A stretch of 64,000 nt of DNA from Stieleria neptunia (GTDB lineage Bacteria > Planctomycetota > Planctomycetia > Pirellulales > Pirellulaceae): the NCBI RefSeq assembly GCF_007754155.1, contig NZ_CP037423.1:2170001-2234000 (forward strand). The letters are read 5' to 3'. The notes under the pieces were generated by a model that had not been told where the DNA came from, searched no databases, and saw only the letters and a list, made by a program, of their open reading frames with translations. This document shows, in pieces, positions 8,024-16,756 of this stretch (position 1 is its first letter; the number at the start of each line of letters is the position of its first letter). The position numbers and the translations under genes are program-made.

Positions 8024-10309
8024 ATGACTCGTAGGCTTCGCTCTGTCACGGTGATCGCAGCATTTTTGGTCAGCGGGGTCGCCGCCTCGACGGCCCGGGC
8101 CCAGCAAGATGCCCTGCCCCAGCAAGAGGTCCTGCCCCGGCAAGATCAACGTTCGGAGCGGCCGATCGTGTCGTCGGAGTCACGCGGCGCCGATGAACAG
8201 TCGATCGAAGCGGCCATTGAGCGACTGTCCGACACCAAATTCTCGCGCCGGCAAGCGGCCTATCTGTACTTGATCGGATGCGGCAAAGACGCGATCGCAG
8301 GTTTGGAACATGCCGCCGGGGTGGACGATTTCAACGTCGCCGAACGATGCGTCCGCGCGCTCGCGGAAATCACCCGAGATAGTGCATGCACCGAAGCGGC
8401 CCTGCTGGCGCTCGACCGGCTCGCGGCGGACGACACCAAGCGAGTCGCCAAACTGGCCGCGTCGGAATCCAAACGATTGAGGATGACGAAAGAAGAGCTG
8501 GCCGTGGAAGCGCTGGTCGCCGCCGGGGTCCGCGTCCAGCGATCCACCCGCGGAGAAGTTTACTACCTCCGAATCAGTCGAGACGAGGACCTGTTCTGGC
8601 TCAAGTTTCTTCCCCGACTGCGCCGAGTCAGCCTGTCCGGCAACGGCATCACCGACGGTGGCCTGAAGCATCTGTTTGATTGTAAACAGCTGACGGACGT
8701 GTCCTTCGGCGGAACCGCGGTGACCGATGCGGGACTGGCACAGCTCCAGCATCTTCCCTCGCTCACCGGACTGCACCTGCTCGACAACCAGATCACCGCA
8801 GACGGTATCCGAGGACTCAAAGCCGTCAAAGGTCTCACGTCACTCTCCTGGCTCTCTCCGATCGACGCCGAGCGTTTGCAAGCGATGGGTGAACTGCAAC
8901 GCCTCACTTCCTTTACGCTCTCGACAAAGCAAGTGACCGAGCACTTGGTCGACGTCGTCAACCGCTTAGCTCAACTGACAAAACTGCACCTGTCCGCGAC
9001 CGGCGTGACGGACTCGCAGTGCGAGCATCTGGCCCGAATCAAAACCGCCACGTATCTGTCCCTGATGCAGTCGCCCGAATTGACACTCGCCGGCTGGCAA
9101 CATCTCGGGCGAATGGACCTGCATTCGTTGTCGACCTATCAAACGCCAGTCACCGACGCCGGGATGAAATGTCTCGGTTCGGCGACGGAACTGAAGTACT
9201 TGACCCTTTCCGATTCGCCGATCAGTGACGAAGGGCTGTTGCATCTGAAAAAACTCAACAACCTGCGATACCTTCGTCTTCGCGCAACCAATGTCACCCA
9301 GCCCGGCGCCGATCGGCTCAAAGAGTTGCTTCCCAATCTACGCACCGTGAAAATCGATTCGCCGGGATTCACGCCCGCCAAAGCCTACAGCGTCACGACG
9401 GCGATCGACAAAAAGAATGTCCACCTGCGAACCGCACTGACCGACGCCACGCTCAAACAGTTGCGACAGGAGAAGGACGTCCACACCGTCTACATGACCC
9501 GCATCAACAGCAACGATCAACAGGTCCAGATGATCGCCACGTTGCCGATCAAAGGTCTGGTTATCGATTCCGATGCCGTCACCGATCAAGGACTTGCCGC
9601 GCTCAAAGCGCATCGGCACCTGCAATCATTGACCGTCACTTCCGACCAACTCACCGACGGTTGCAAAGACGCGATCCTTGCCATCCCGTCGCTTTCCAAA
9701 CTTTGGATTCAAAAAGCCCCATTGACCGACGCCGGCGTGCAAGCGTTGATCACGGGAATGTGCAACAAGCAGCAACTCGACACGCTGAGCTTCGGCAACT
9801 GCCCCCAGATCACCAACCAGGCGCTCGACGGCATCGCCAAACTCAAGTCACTGACGCACCTGACGCTACGCGACAATCCCCAACTCGATAGCGGGGTTTT
9901 ACGGTTCGTACGCGAGCTGCCCGGGCTGACCGAACTCCGTCTCGAAGGCAACGTGGTCCAGGCGGCGGACCTCGAACACCTGAGCACACTAAAACTGGAA
10001 CGATTGCACCTGAGCAATGCACGAATCGCCGACGGCGCCATGGCCGCACTCGCCGAGGCCTGCCCCGATCTCAAGCAACTGGGGGTGGCGAAATCGAATC
10101 TGGACGATGCCGCCATGCCGGCGATCGGAAAGCTCAAACAACTCGAATGGTTGTGGCTGTACGGAACCCCCATCAGCGATGACGGGTTGGCCGAATTGGA
10201 TGATTTGAAACATCTGAAAAACGTTTATGTCAACGCCGACACCGTCACGGCACAGGGGCAGCAGCGGTTCCAGCAACAGCATCCCGCTGCCACGCTGCGA
10301 CGAAACTAG
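8024..10309 (+). CDS. Exported leucine-rich-repeat protein
   Basis: A 761-residue protein with a clear signal peptide (MTRRLRS, hydrophobic VIAAFLVSGVAA, cleavage near STARAQQ). After a Gln/Glu-rich linker and a short helical-repeat region (about 45-160) come many LRRs of the ITDGGLKHL / VTDAGLAQL type, spaced 23-25 residues, up to the C-terminus. This repeat class (cysteine-containing/AMN1-like pattern) is common in exported planctomycete proteins and is usually a protein-binding surface. No membrane anchor or catalytic domain is visible. ATG at 8024 gives the signal peptide directly. Its partner is unknown. Confidence 0.85.
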   Translation: MTRRLRSVTVIAAFLVSGVAASTARAQQDALPQQEVLPRQDQRSERPIVSSESRGADEQSIEAAIERLSDTKFSRRQAAYLYLIGCGKDAIAGLEHAAGVDDFNVAERCVRALAEITRDSACTEAALLALDRLAADDTKRVAKLAASESKRLRMTKEELAVEALVAAGVRVQRSTRGEVYYLRISRDEDLFWLKFLPRLRRVSLSGNGITDGGLKHLFDCKQLTDVSFGGTAVTDAGLAQLQHLPSLTGLHLLDNQITADGIRGLKAVKGLTSLSWLSPIDAERLQAMGELQRLTSFTLSTKQVTEHLVDVVNRLAQLTKLHLSATGVTDSQCEHLARIKTATYLSLMQSPELTLAGWQHLGRMDLHSLSTYQTPVTDAGMKCLGSATELKYLTLSDSPISDEGLLHLKKLNNLRYLRLRATNVTQPGADRLKELLPNLRTVKIDSPGFTPAKAYSVTTAIDKKNVHLRTALTDATLKQLRQEKDVHTVYMTRINSNDQQVQMIATLPIKGLVIDSDAVTDQGLAALKAHRHLQSLTVTSDQLTDGCKDAILAIPSLSKLWIQKAPLTDAGVQALITGMCNKQQLDTLSFGNCPQITNQALDGIAKLKSLTHLTLRDNPQLDSGVLRFVRELPGLTELRLEGNVVQAADLEHLSTLKLERLHLSNARIADGAMAALAEACPDLKQLGVAKSNLDDAAMPAIGKLKQLEWLWLYGTPISDDGLAELDDLKHLKNVYVNADTVTAQGQQRFQQQHPAATLRRN

Positions 10310-10314
10310 TCGAG

Positions 10315-10390
10315 CGGAAAAGGGGTCAGGTACCAAAAAACAAATGGCCCGCAGGGTGCTTCGCATTTTTGGTACCTGACCCCTTTTCCG
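10315..10390. repeat. Perfect 25-bp inverted repeat around a 26-base loop
   Basis: The arms at 10315-10339 and 10366-10390 are exact reverse complements (core GGGGTCAGGTACC). They begin six bases after the LRR gene stop, and the right arm ends in T-rich then C-rich sequence. It could act as a bidirectional terminator, or it may be one unit of a dispersed palindrome family, since a single degenerate arm recurs at 60407-60426. Confidence 0.8.
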
Positions 10391-10595
10391 CGGCACCCTC
10401 AGCTTAAAAGTTGACGACGCACAAGGCCTTGAGTCGGAATGGAGATTTTCCCGCAATTGGCAGTCAACCCGCCCGCATAAATTCCCCACCTCGCGGAGAT
10501 TTTCTTCGCCCATCCGACGTGCGTTTCTAGGTGAATTCCAAGCGAATTGCTTCCGATAGCAGACACTAACCCTCTGCTTTCGATGGAGCCCGCTT

Positions 10596-12803
10596 GTGCC
10601 GACCCGCCCAACTAGAAGTCACCTGAATACCCCCCACAAGTTCGTCAAACGGCGACAGCTGCGCGCCGCGGTTGTCGGATTGACCGCCGGACTGGCGCTC
10701 GGCTGGGCCGGAGTCGCAACGGCCGACGGAGCCATTCAGTTGACGGCACCGGCCAATGTCACGGCAGCGGATGCCGCGCCATCCAATTCCGTGCAGCCCG
10801 ACGCCGCGACCGAGGTGTTGCCTGCCGAGACCGCTTGGACCAAGCGGCCCGGAAGCACCACGGCGGCTGCGGCGCGTGAATCGGCCGCCGCTGCGGGCGA
10901 CGACACGGTGGCTCCGTCGGCGTCCAAAACAATTCCCGCGACGCCCGCTTCGGGGCCATTGGATCGTTTCCGTGGTGCCCTGCCCAGCCTGCCCGCGATC
11001 AAACCCGCAGCCCCGTCGATCCCGACGCCGGGCGACGTGGAACTGGACAACGCCGACGCGCATCGATCGTCGCACGCCAGCGGTGCGTTGCCGACGCAGC
11101 CGGATGCATCCCAAGACAGGGATCCCGCGCAGCCCACCCGCGGATCGAGTGCCGCCGTGACCGAAGGCGGCTGGGTCGCCCGCGACGCGATCAATCGCGT
11201 TTCGCCTCTGCGTGATCCCGTTGCCAATCGGCGTGATCCCGTTGCCAAATCGAGCCCGCCGGTCGTGGAAGCGACGACGGAGCCGGCGCCGACGACGCGG
11301 CTGGCGCCGACACAGCCGTCGCGGGATGATTTTTCCAAACGCGACCGATCGCAGCCCCAATCGCAGCCCCAGTCGCAGTACGTGTCACCGTCTCGATCGA
11401 TGTCTCTGGGAGAAGCGAAGTCTGCCGTCGACTCGACGCGCGCGGTTCCGGCCAGTGAGCTGCCGTTGCTGCCACCGCCGGACGCGAACACTCCGGCCGA
11501 CGGCGGGGACGACGAGCCCGCCACGTCACTCAACGCGACGCAGGGGCGACCTGCCAACGACACCGCCCAACCGCTGCCCAAGCGAAAGCCGCTGACCAAC
11601 CTCGTCGAAAGCACCGCGGCCGCGGTGAAGAAAGAAGCGACCAAGGACGAAGCGGCGAAAGAAGAATCCGCGAAGCCGTCCCGGCAGAGCGTCGACCGGA
11701 AATCTGCAGACGACCCCGGTGCGTCGGCATCGATCGGCGACTTGCAACCGGGCGACTCTCAAGTCCTCGACTACAGCGGTCGCCCCGCCGCGGAAATCAC
11801 TCCGACGCCAACGGTCAAGAACATGCGCCGCGGGATCGAGCGGATCCTGACCTATTTTTACCAACGGCCAGAGATCGCGACCGGACGCAGCAATTGGGGC
11901 ATGATGCACTCGATGATGGTTTTCGGCGCGGACACCAAAGTGGCCGTCGGACGTCAACACTTCAGCACGATCGCCTGGATCGCCGGCAACAACAATTGTC
12001 GTGGCCAACGTCTGCTGACCCACGACGCCAACGGAATCCAAGCCAAAAGCGGCGTCGGACTGCAAGGTCACCAGGGCCAGTTTCTGGCCGTGCTGGGCAT
12101 GTGCAACGTTCCCACCGACTACCCCTTGTACGCCGGCAAGATGAAATACGATGTCACGGCGTTGATCGAATCCGAAAAGCGTGCCTGCAAGGCGGGCGAA
12201 GAATTGACGTTCACGCTGATCGGACTATCACACTATCTCGACACCGACAGCCGGTGGGTCGCCGACGATGGAACACGCTGGGATTTTGAGCGACTGATCG
12301 AAGAAGAACTCAAGCAACCGATCGTCGGCAGCGCCTGCGGCGGCACGCATCGGCTGATGGGGTACACGCACGCCCTGCGGAAACGACGCGCCGAAGGCAA
12401 ACCGATCACGGGCCAGTGGAAACGCGCCGAGATCTTTACCGATGACTTCGTCAACTATGCGTATTCGCTCCAAAACCGCGACGGTTCGATGAGCACCAAT
12501 TGGTTCGACGGCCGAGCCGACAACGGAAACGTCGATCGAAAGGTCCAAACGACCGGTCACATCGTCGAATGGTTGCTGACCGTCACGCCGGACGATCAAC
12601 TGCAAGACCGTCGTCTGGTCGCGGCCGTCGCTTTTCTGCTCCGCTCGATGGGCTCCGATCTGGATCATGATTGGAGCATCGGTCCCAAAGGCCACGCACT
12701 GCGTTCCTTGGCGATGTACCACCAACGCGTCTTCCGCGCCGGCACACCCTGGATCCCCGAGTCGCTGGCCGATTCGGCGAGACAATCCCGCGGCCGCCGG
12801 TAG
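10596..12803 (+). CDS. Exported Pro/Ala-rich protein with conserved C-terminal domain, function unknown
   Basis: A 735-residue protein. GTG at 10596 follows GGAG by seven bases. A basic start then a hydrophobic stretch (VVGLTAGLALGWAGVATA) forms a signal peptide or anchor. Residues 45-400 are low-complexity (Ala, Pro, Thr, Asp, Ser) with repeats such as RRDPVAN and SQPQSQP, probably disordered and surface-located. The last 330 residues form a compact domain rich in aromatic and helical segments (MRRGIERILTYFYQRPE, ACGGTHRLMGYTHALRKR, DFVNYAYSLQNRDGSMSTNWF, VEWLLTVTPDDQL). The pattern resembles alpha-toroid folds, but no catalytic motif is evident. I believe relatives are restricted to planctomycetes. 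It stands alone between the LRR gene and the GSDH fusion. Confidence 0.7.
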   Translation: MPTRPTRSHLNTPHKFVKRRQLRAAVVGLTAGLALGWAGVATADGAIQLTAPANVTAADAAPSNSVQPDAATEVLPAETAWTKRPGSTTAAAARESAAAAGDDTVAPSASKTIPATPASGPLDRFRGALPSLPAIKPAAPSIPTPGDVELDNADAHRSSHASGALPTQPDASQDRDPAQPTRGSSAAVTEGGWVARDAINRVSPLRDPVANRRDPVAKSSPPVVEATTEPAPTTRLAPTQPSRDDFSKRDRSQPQSQPQSQYVSPSRSMSLGEAKSAVDSTRAVPASELPLLPPPDANTPADGGDDEPATSLNATQGRPANDTAQPLPKRKPLTNLVESTAAAVKKEATKDEAAKEESAKPSRQSVDRKSADDPGASASIGDLQPGDSQVLDYSGRPAAEITPTPTVKNMRRGIERILTYFYQRPEIATGRSNWGMMHSMMVFGADTKVAVGRQHFSTIAWIAGNNNCRGQRLLTHDANGIQAKSGVGLQGHQGQFLAVLGMCNVPTDYPLYAGKMKYDVTALIESEKRACKAGEELTFTLIGLSHYLDTDSRWVADDGTRWDFERLIEEELKQPIVGSACGGTHRLMGYTHALRKRRAEGKPITGQWKRAEIFTDDFVNYAYSLQNRDGSMSTNWFDGRADNGNVDRKVQTTGHIVEWLLTVTPDDQLQDRRLVAAVAFLLRSMGSDLDHDWSIGPKGHALRSLAMYHQRVFRAGTPWIPESLADSARQSRGRR

Positions 12804-12817
12804 AGGCTCAATCGCGA

Positions 12818-12876
12818 CGTGGGAGAGGCTTCCCGCCTGTCAGGTCAGAATCGATTGGCCGGCAAGCCTCTCCGAC
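12818..12876. repeat. Degenerate copy of the GGCTTCCAGCC dispersed palindrome (family C)
   Basis: The left arm GTGGGAGAGGCTTCCCGCC and a partial inverted arm GGCAAGCCTCTCC lie just downstream of the preceding stop. The sequence matches the 23-base unit seen exactly at 51249, 51283, 51317 (inverted) and 59499, with several substitutions. It probably folds into a hairpin that could end transcription of the upstream gene. Confidence 0.6.
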
Positions 12877-12974
12877 GGCTGAAAAGTGATCGCGTCGCTT
12901 CGTCTGATTTCGTATATTCATTTCCGTAGCGTGTCGACGCTGCTGCGGCGAATTTACTTTTCACGGAATCATCG

Positions 12975-14591
12975 ATGCAACGTCTCGTGCTCGCCAGCTT
13001 CGGCCTCGTCATCGCGATCGCGTCGGCGGATTCCCCTGCCGACCAACCCTCCGCATCGGAACTTGCCCGGCACGCGATGACGCACCCGGGCGATGCGACC
13101 CGCGGCAAACAACTCTTTGACGACGAACGCACCACCCGTTGCCTGGCGTGTCATCAAGTCGGCCGATCGGGCGGCACGGTCGGCCCGGATCTGTCTAAGA
13201 TCGGAGGCAAGTTCGATCGCATCCACTTGATCGAATCGTTGCTGGAACCGTCTCGGCAGATTGTCCAGGGCTATCAGACCAGCGTCGTGTTGACAACCTC
13301 CGGGGAGATCCATTCGGGTGTCATCACGCGGGAAGACAAACAGTCTGTGCTGTTGAACGATTCGGCGGGCAAACAGTGGAAGATCGCCCGCGGTGACATC
13401 GAATCGATCAAACCAAGCTCCACGTCGACGATGCCTGACAACCTGGCCAAGGAGTTGTCGAAGCAGCAATTCACCGACCTGATCGCCTATTTGGAAACCC
13501 TTCGCACCGGCGTCGGCGACAAATTCGGCTCCGCGACCCGCGGGCCCATCCAAATCCCCGACGGATACCAGATCCAGACGCTGGTCACCGGACTCTCCGG
13601 TGCGACCGCGATGGAAGTGCTTGACGATGGCCGTGTCCTGGTGTGCGAACAAGACGGCCATCTAAGAGTCGTCAAGGATGGCCAGCTGCTGGAGCAACCG
13701 ATGCTCACGCTGGACGTCGAACATCACTGGGAACGCGGCTTGATCGGCGTCACGGTCCACCCCGATTTTCCCGCAACGAATTGGTTGTACGTTTGCTACG
13801 TCGCCAAACAACCGTTCACGCATCACCGCGTCAGCCGCTTTCGCGTTCGCGGCGATGTCGCGGACCGGAGCAGTGAAGACATTTTGCTCCGCGGCGACGA
13901 CCAGAGTCAATTTGGGGGCAACGTCCCGGCCGGGCATCAAGGCGGCGCGGTGCACTTCGGCCCCGACCGAAAACTGTATGTCAGCATCGGCGAACAGACG
14001 GCGAAGCAACCCGCACAAAACATGAAGGCCTTGCAGGGCAAAATCTTGTGCCTGATGGAGGACGGATCGATCCCGCCGGACAACCCCTTCGTCGGCCAAA
14101 CCGAAGGCAAGTACCGAGCCATCTGGGCACTCGGTTGCCGCAATCCCTACACCTTCGCCATCGATCGATCGACCGGTCGCATGTTGATCAACGACGTGGG
14201 TGGGAAATTTGAAGAAATCAACCCCGGGATCGCGGGATCGAACTACGGCTGGCCCGACATCGACCACGGACCAACCGACCGACACGGCTACACCGGACCG
14301 ATCCACCACTACCGCGAAGCCTCGATCGCCGGTGGCGACTTCGCCCCCGATACTGCGGGCACCGAACTGGCCGGCCGCTATCTCTTCGCAGACTTTGTGC
14401 ACGGCTGGATCCACAGCATCGACGCCCGCAACGGAGGGCCGGCCGAGACGTTTGCCAGCGGACTCAGGCGACCGGTGGATCTGCGTTTTTCCGCTGACGG
14501 GGCACTGTATGTCCTGCTGCGAAACGCCTGGGTCGTCGACGATAAATTCCAACGCGACAGTGGATCGCTGCTGCGGATCAGTCGCCGGTAG
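12975..14591 (+). CDS. Exported cytochrome c-like domain fused to glucose/sorbosone dehydrogenase
   Basis: A 538-residue exported protein starting with a short signal (MQRLVLASFGLVIAIASA). Residues 35-175 carry one CxxCH heme site (CLACHQVG) within the planctomycete heme-binding domain type TIGR02603 (TVGPDLSKIGGKFDRIHLIESLLEPSRQI). Residues 185-538 form a six-bladed PQQ-dependent sugar dehydrogenase-like propeller with HFGPDRKLYVSIGEQ, NPYTFAIDRSTGRML and GSNYGWPD. It would oxidise a sugar or related compound in the periplasm and pass electrons to its own heme. In most planctomycete proteins the heme domain is C-terminal to the propeller, so the N-terminal position is notable. The substrate is unknown. 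Confidence 0.83.
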   Translation: MQRLVLASFGLVIAIASADSPADQPSASELARHAMTHPGDATRGKQLFDDERTTRCLACHQVGRSGGTVGPDLSKIGGKFDRIHLIESLLEPSRQIVQGYQTSVVLTTSGEIHSGVITREDKQSVLLNDSAGKQWKIARGDIESIKPSSTSTMPDNLAKELSKQQFTDLIAYLETLRTGVGDKFGSATRGPIQIPDGYQIQTLVTGLSGATAMEVLDDGRVLVCEQDGHLRVVKDGQLLEQPMLTLDVEHHWERGLIGVTVHPDFPATNWLYVCYVAKQPFTHHRVSRFRVRGDVADRSSEDILLRGDDQSQFGGNVPAGHQGGAVHFGPDRKLYVSIGEQTAKQPAQNMKALQGKILCLMEDGSIPPDNPFVGQTEGKYRAIWALGCRNPYTFAIDRSTGRMLINDVGGKFEEINPGIAGSNYGWPDIDHGPTDRHGYTGPIHHYREASIAGGDFAPDTAGTELAGRYLFADFVHGWIHSIDARNGGPAETFASGLRRPVDLRFSADGALYVLLRNAWVVDDKFQRDSGSLLRISRR

Positions 14592-14680
14592 ATGCAGTAA
14601 GCTGGAAACAGGGTCAAAACATGGAGTGGTCAAACGATGAAAGACCACCGCATCACCATCACACCCGCGTGATCCATCGT

Positions 14681-14712
14681 GCCCCACCCATTTTTTGCCC
14701 CACCCATTTTTT
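14681..14712. repeat. Two tandem 16-base units, GCCCCACCCATTTTTT
   Basis: The unit at 14681-14696 is repeated exactly at 14697-14712, directly upstream of the cyclase start. The T-run ends suggest slippage or a decayed terminator. The second unit lies within a possible longer N-terminal extension of the cyclase, which is one reason for choosing the later start. Confidence 0.7.
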
Positions 14713-14727
14713 GACCAACCTTTTCCC

Positions 14728-16677
14728 ATGTCTCACCTTCGTCTTGCCACCTTCCATGCCGGATTGCGGATCAACGAGGTGCACGTGGACCAGTCGGTGG
14801 TGGTCGGCCGACGCGATCCACGCAAGGGAGATCCGCCTCCGGTCGCCTTGCATCGGACGCCAACCGAGACGCGTTTGATTGTCGCCGATGTGCGGCAAAA
14901 GGAGATGTCGCGACAGTGGATGGAAGTCTGTCCGGCCGAAGCGTTTGCCTTTGAGATCAAGAATCTGCACGAGCACTGTCCCGTGGTGATCGTCGGTGAT
15001 CAAGAAATCCCGCCGGGAGACACGCGCCGATTTGACGACGAAGCACTGGTCGAATTGGGCGGACGACTGACCCTGCGGATCGAAGCGGTCGATGCGTCGG
15101 GGATGGGATCGGCCAGCTATCGAAGCCTGGAAAGTCTGCCGCTGGTGCCCGGCGGGCAGGGTTACGTCGAGCACACCGCCGCGATCGGGCAATTCGCCCA
15201 GTCCGAAGGCCAGGAGGTCAACAAGATGCTCCAGCTCGCCTTGCAAGTCGTCCAGGAATCGGTCGGCAGCAACGCGTTCTTTCAAAAGTGTGCCAGCGCG
15301 GCGGCCGAGATGGTGGATCTGGATCGAACCGTCGTCTTGCTCCGCGGCGAAGCGGCCGAATCCGACAAGTTACCCGTCGAGTCAGAGCCGGAAAGCGGCT
15401 GGTTCCAGGTCGCGCACTACAGCCGCGGTGAAGCATCGCCGGGCAACGATCGCGGTCCGATCAGCACGACGCTGCTGAAACGTGTCCGCGAGACCTGTTT
15501 GACCGTCATCCACCAGCCCAAGACCGGATGGATGGGCGGATCGAACTCCGCCGACGCGAACCCCGCCGGGGCGAACGCTGCCGGCGCCAACGCTGCAGAT
15601 GATGACGCCGATCGATTCGCCCCGTCGCTGCAGAGTGTGCAGTGCGCCGTCGCGTCGCCCATTCTGAATGCCGAACATCAAGTGATCGGTGTCATCTACG
15701 GCGATCGAACCATCTGCGCCGGCGGATCGTTCACCACCGGCATCAGCGACATGGAAGCGACGCTGATCGAAATTCTGGCCGGGGCGTTGGCCGGCGGATT
15801 GGCGCGTCGCAATCAAGAGCGCATTCGTAACTCCTTGGCCGAGTTCTTCTCGCCCAAAGTGGCCGACCAATTGGTCTCCGATCCGCAACTGATGGAAGCG
15901 AAAGAGATCGACGTGACGGCATTGTTTTGTGACATTCGCAAGTTCAGCAGCGTGACGGAGAAACTCGGACCCCGGAAAGCGATCGAGTGGATCAACGACG
16001 TGATGACCGAGCTCAGCCAGTGCGTCATCGATTCCGACGGCGTGTTGGTCAACTACATGGGCGATGAAGTGTTCGCGATGTGGGGGGCTCCCGGCGACCA
16101 ACGCGACCATGCGAACCGCGCCATCGCCTGCGCCAAGTCGATGTTGGGAGCGATCGAGAGGCTGCGTCAGCGGTGGAACGATGTCTTGCCACAAAAATTC
16201 GGAGCCGGCGTCGGGATCAACACCGGCCCGGCGCTGGTCGGCAACGTCGGCTCGCGGCAAAAGTTCCAGTACGGCCCGTTGGGCAACACCGTCAATCTCA
16301 GCTCTCGCTTGCAGTCGGCGACCAAGCAACTTGGTGTGGCCTGTTTGGCCGGCGAGTCAACGGTGCGGTCGGCCGGATGCACCGATCAATGCCGCCGGCT
16401 GGCCAAGCTGTCCGTCGTCGGAATCGAAGACAACATCAACGTGTACGAAATCACGCTCCACGCCGATGAGAATTGGCGGCGGCTGAAAGTCGAATACGAA
16501 CAGGCGCTTGATGGGTTTGAACGCGGTCGCTTCGAGGCATCGGCCGAATGCATCGAAACGCTGCTGATCGATTACCCACAAGACCGCCCCAGTCGCGATC
16601 TACTGGAGCGTGCCCGCGCCCAATTGAATGAGCCTTCGAAGGACTTTGACGGCATTTTGACACTGACGAAAAAGTAA
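14728..16677 (+). CDS. FHA-GAF-class III nucleotidyl cyclase
   Basis: A cytoplasmic signalling protein of 649 residues. Residues 1-120 look like an FHA phosphopeptide-binding domain (VVVGRRD, then EMSRQWMEV, FEIKNLHEHCPV and LGGRLTLRIE). Residues 165-370 are a GAF domain interrupted by an Ala/Asn/Gly-rich insertion (NSADANPAGANAAGANAADD). Residues 385-560 form the cyclase domain. Both metal-binding Asp are present (FCDIRKFS and MGDEVFAMWG), and the transition-state Asn and Arg are in GNTVNLSSRL. The adenine-specifying position, normally Asp or Thr, is Gly (QYGPLGN), so product identity is uncertain. A short helical tail follows. Start at 14728 places the FHA strand at the N-terminus. Confidence 0.86.
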   Translation: MSHLRLATFHAGLRINEVHVDQSVVVGRRDPRKGDPPPVALHRTPTETRLIVADVRQKEMSRQWMEVCPAEAFAFEIKNLHEHCPVVIVGDQEIPPGDTRRFDDEALVELGGRLTLRIEAVDASGMGSASYRSLESLPLVPGGQGYVEHTAAIGQFAQSEGQEVNKMLQLALQVVQESVGSNAFFQKCASAAAEMVDLDRTVVLLRGEAAESDKLPVESEPESGWFQVAHYSRGEASPGNDRGPISTTLLKRVRETCLTVIHQPKTGWMGGSNSADANPAGANAAGANAADDDADRFAPSLQSVQCAVASPILNAEHQVIGVIYGDRTICAGGSFTTGISDMEATLIEILAGALAGGLARRNQERIRNSLAEFFSPKVADQLVSDPQLMEAKEIDVTALFCDIRKFSSVTEKLGPRKAIEWINDVMTELSQCVIDSDGVLVNYMGDEVFAMWGAPGDQRDHANRAIACAKSMLGAIERLRQRWNDVLPQKFGAGVGINTGPALVGNVGSRQKFQYGPLGNTVNLSSRLQSATKQLGVACLAGESTVRSAGCTDQCRRLAKLSVVGIEDNINVYEITLHADENWRRLKVEYEQALDGFERGRFEASAECIETLLIDYPQDRPSRDLLERARAQLNEPSKDFDGILTLTKK

Positions 16678-16756
16678 ACACGTTGCGATCGCTTGTCCCA
16701 CTGGTAAGATCCGGCACGACGCATCGGGTCGAGTCCTTTATCACCTGCGGAACACG

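Noticed and set aside
7657..8049. Minus-strand frame in the pyk-LRR gap
   Set aside because: It overlaps the LRR signal peptide region, has irregular codon use and no ribosome site.
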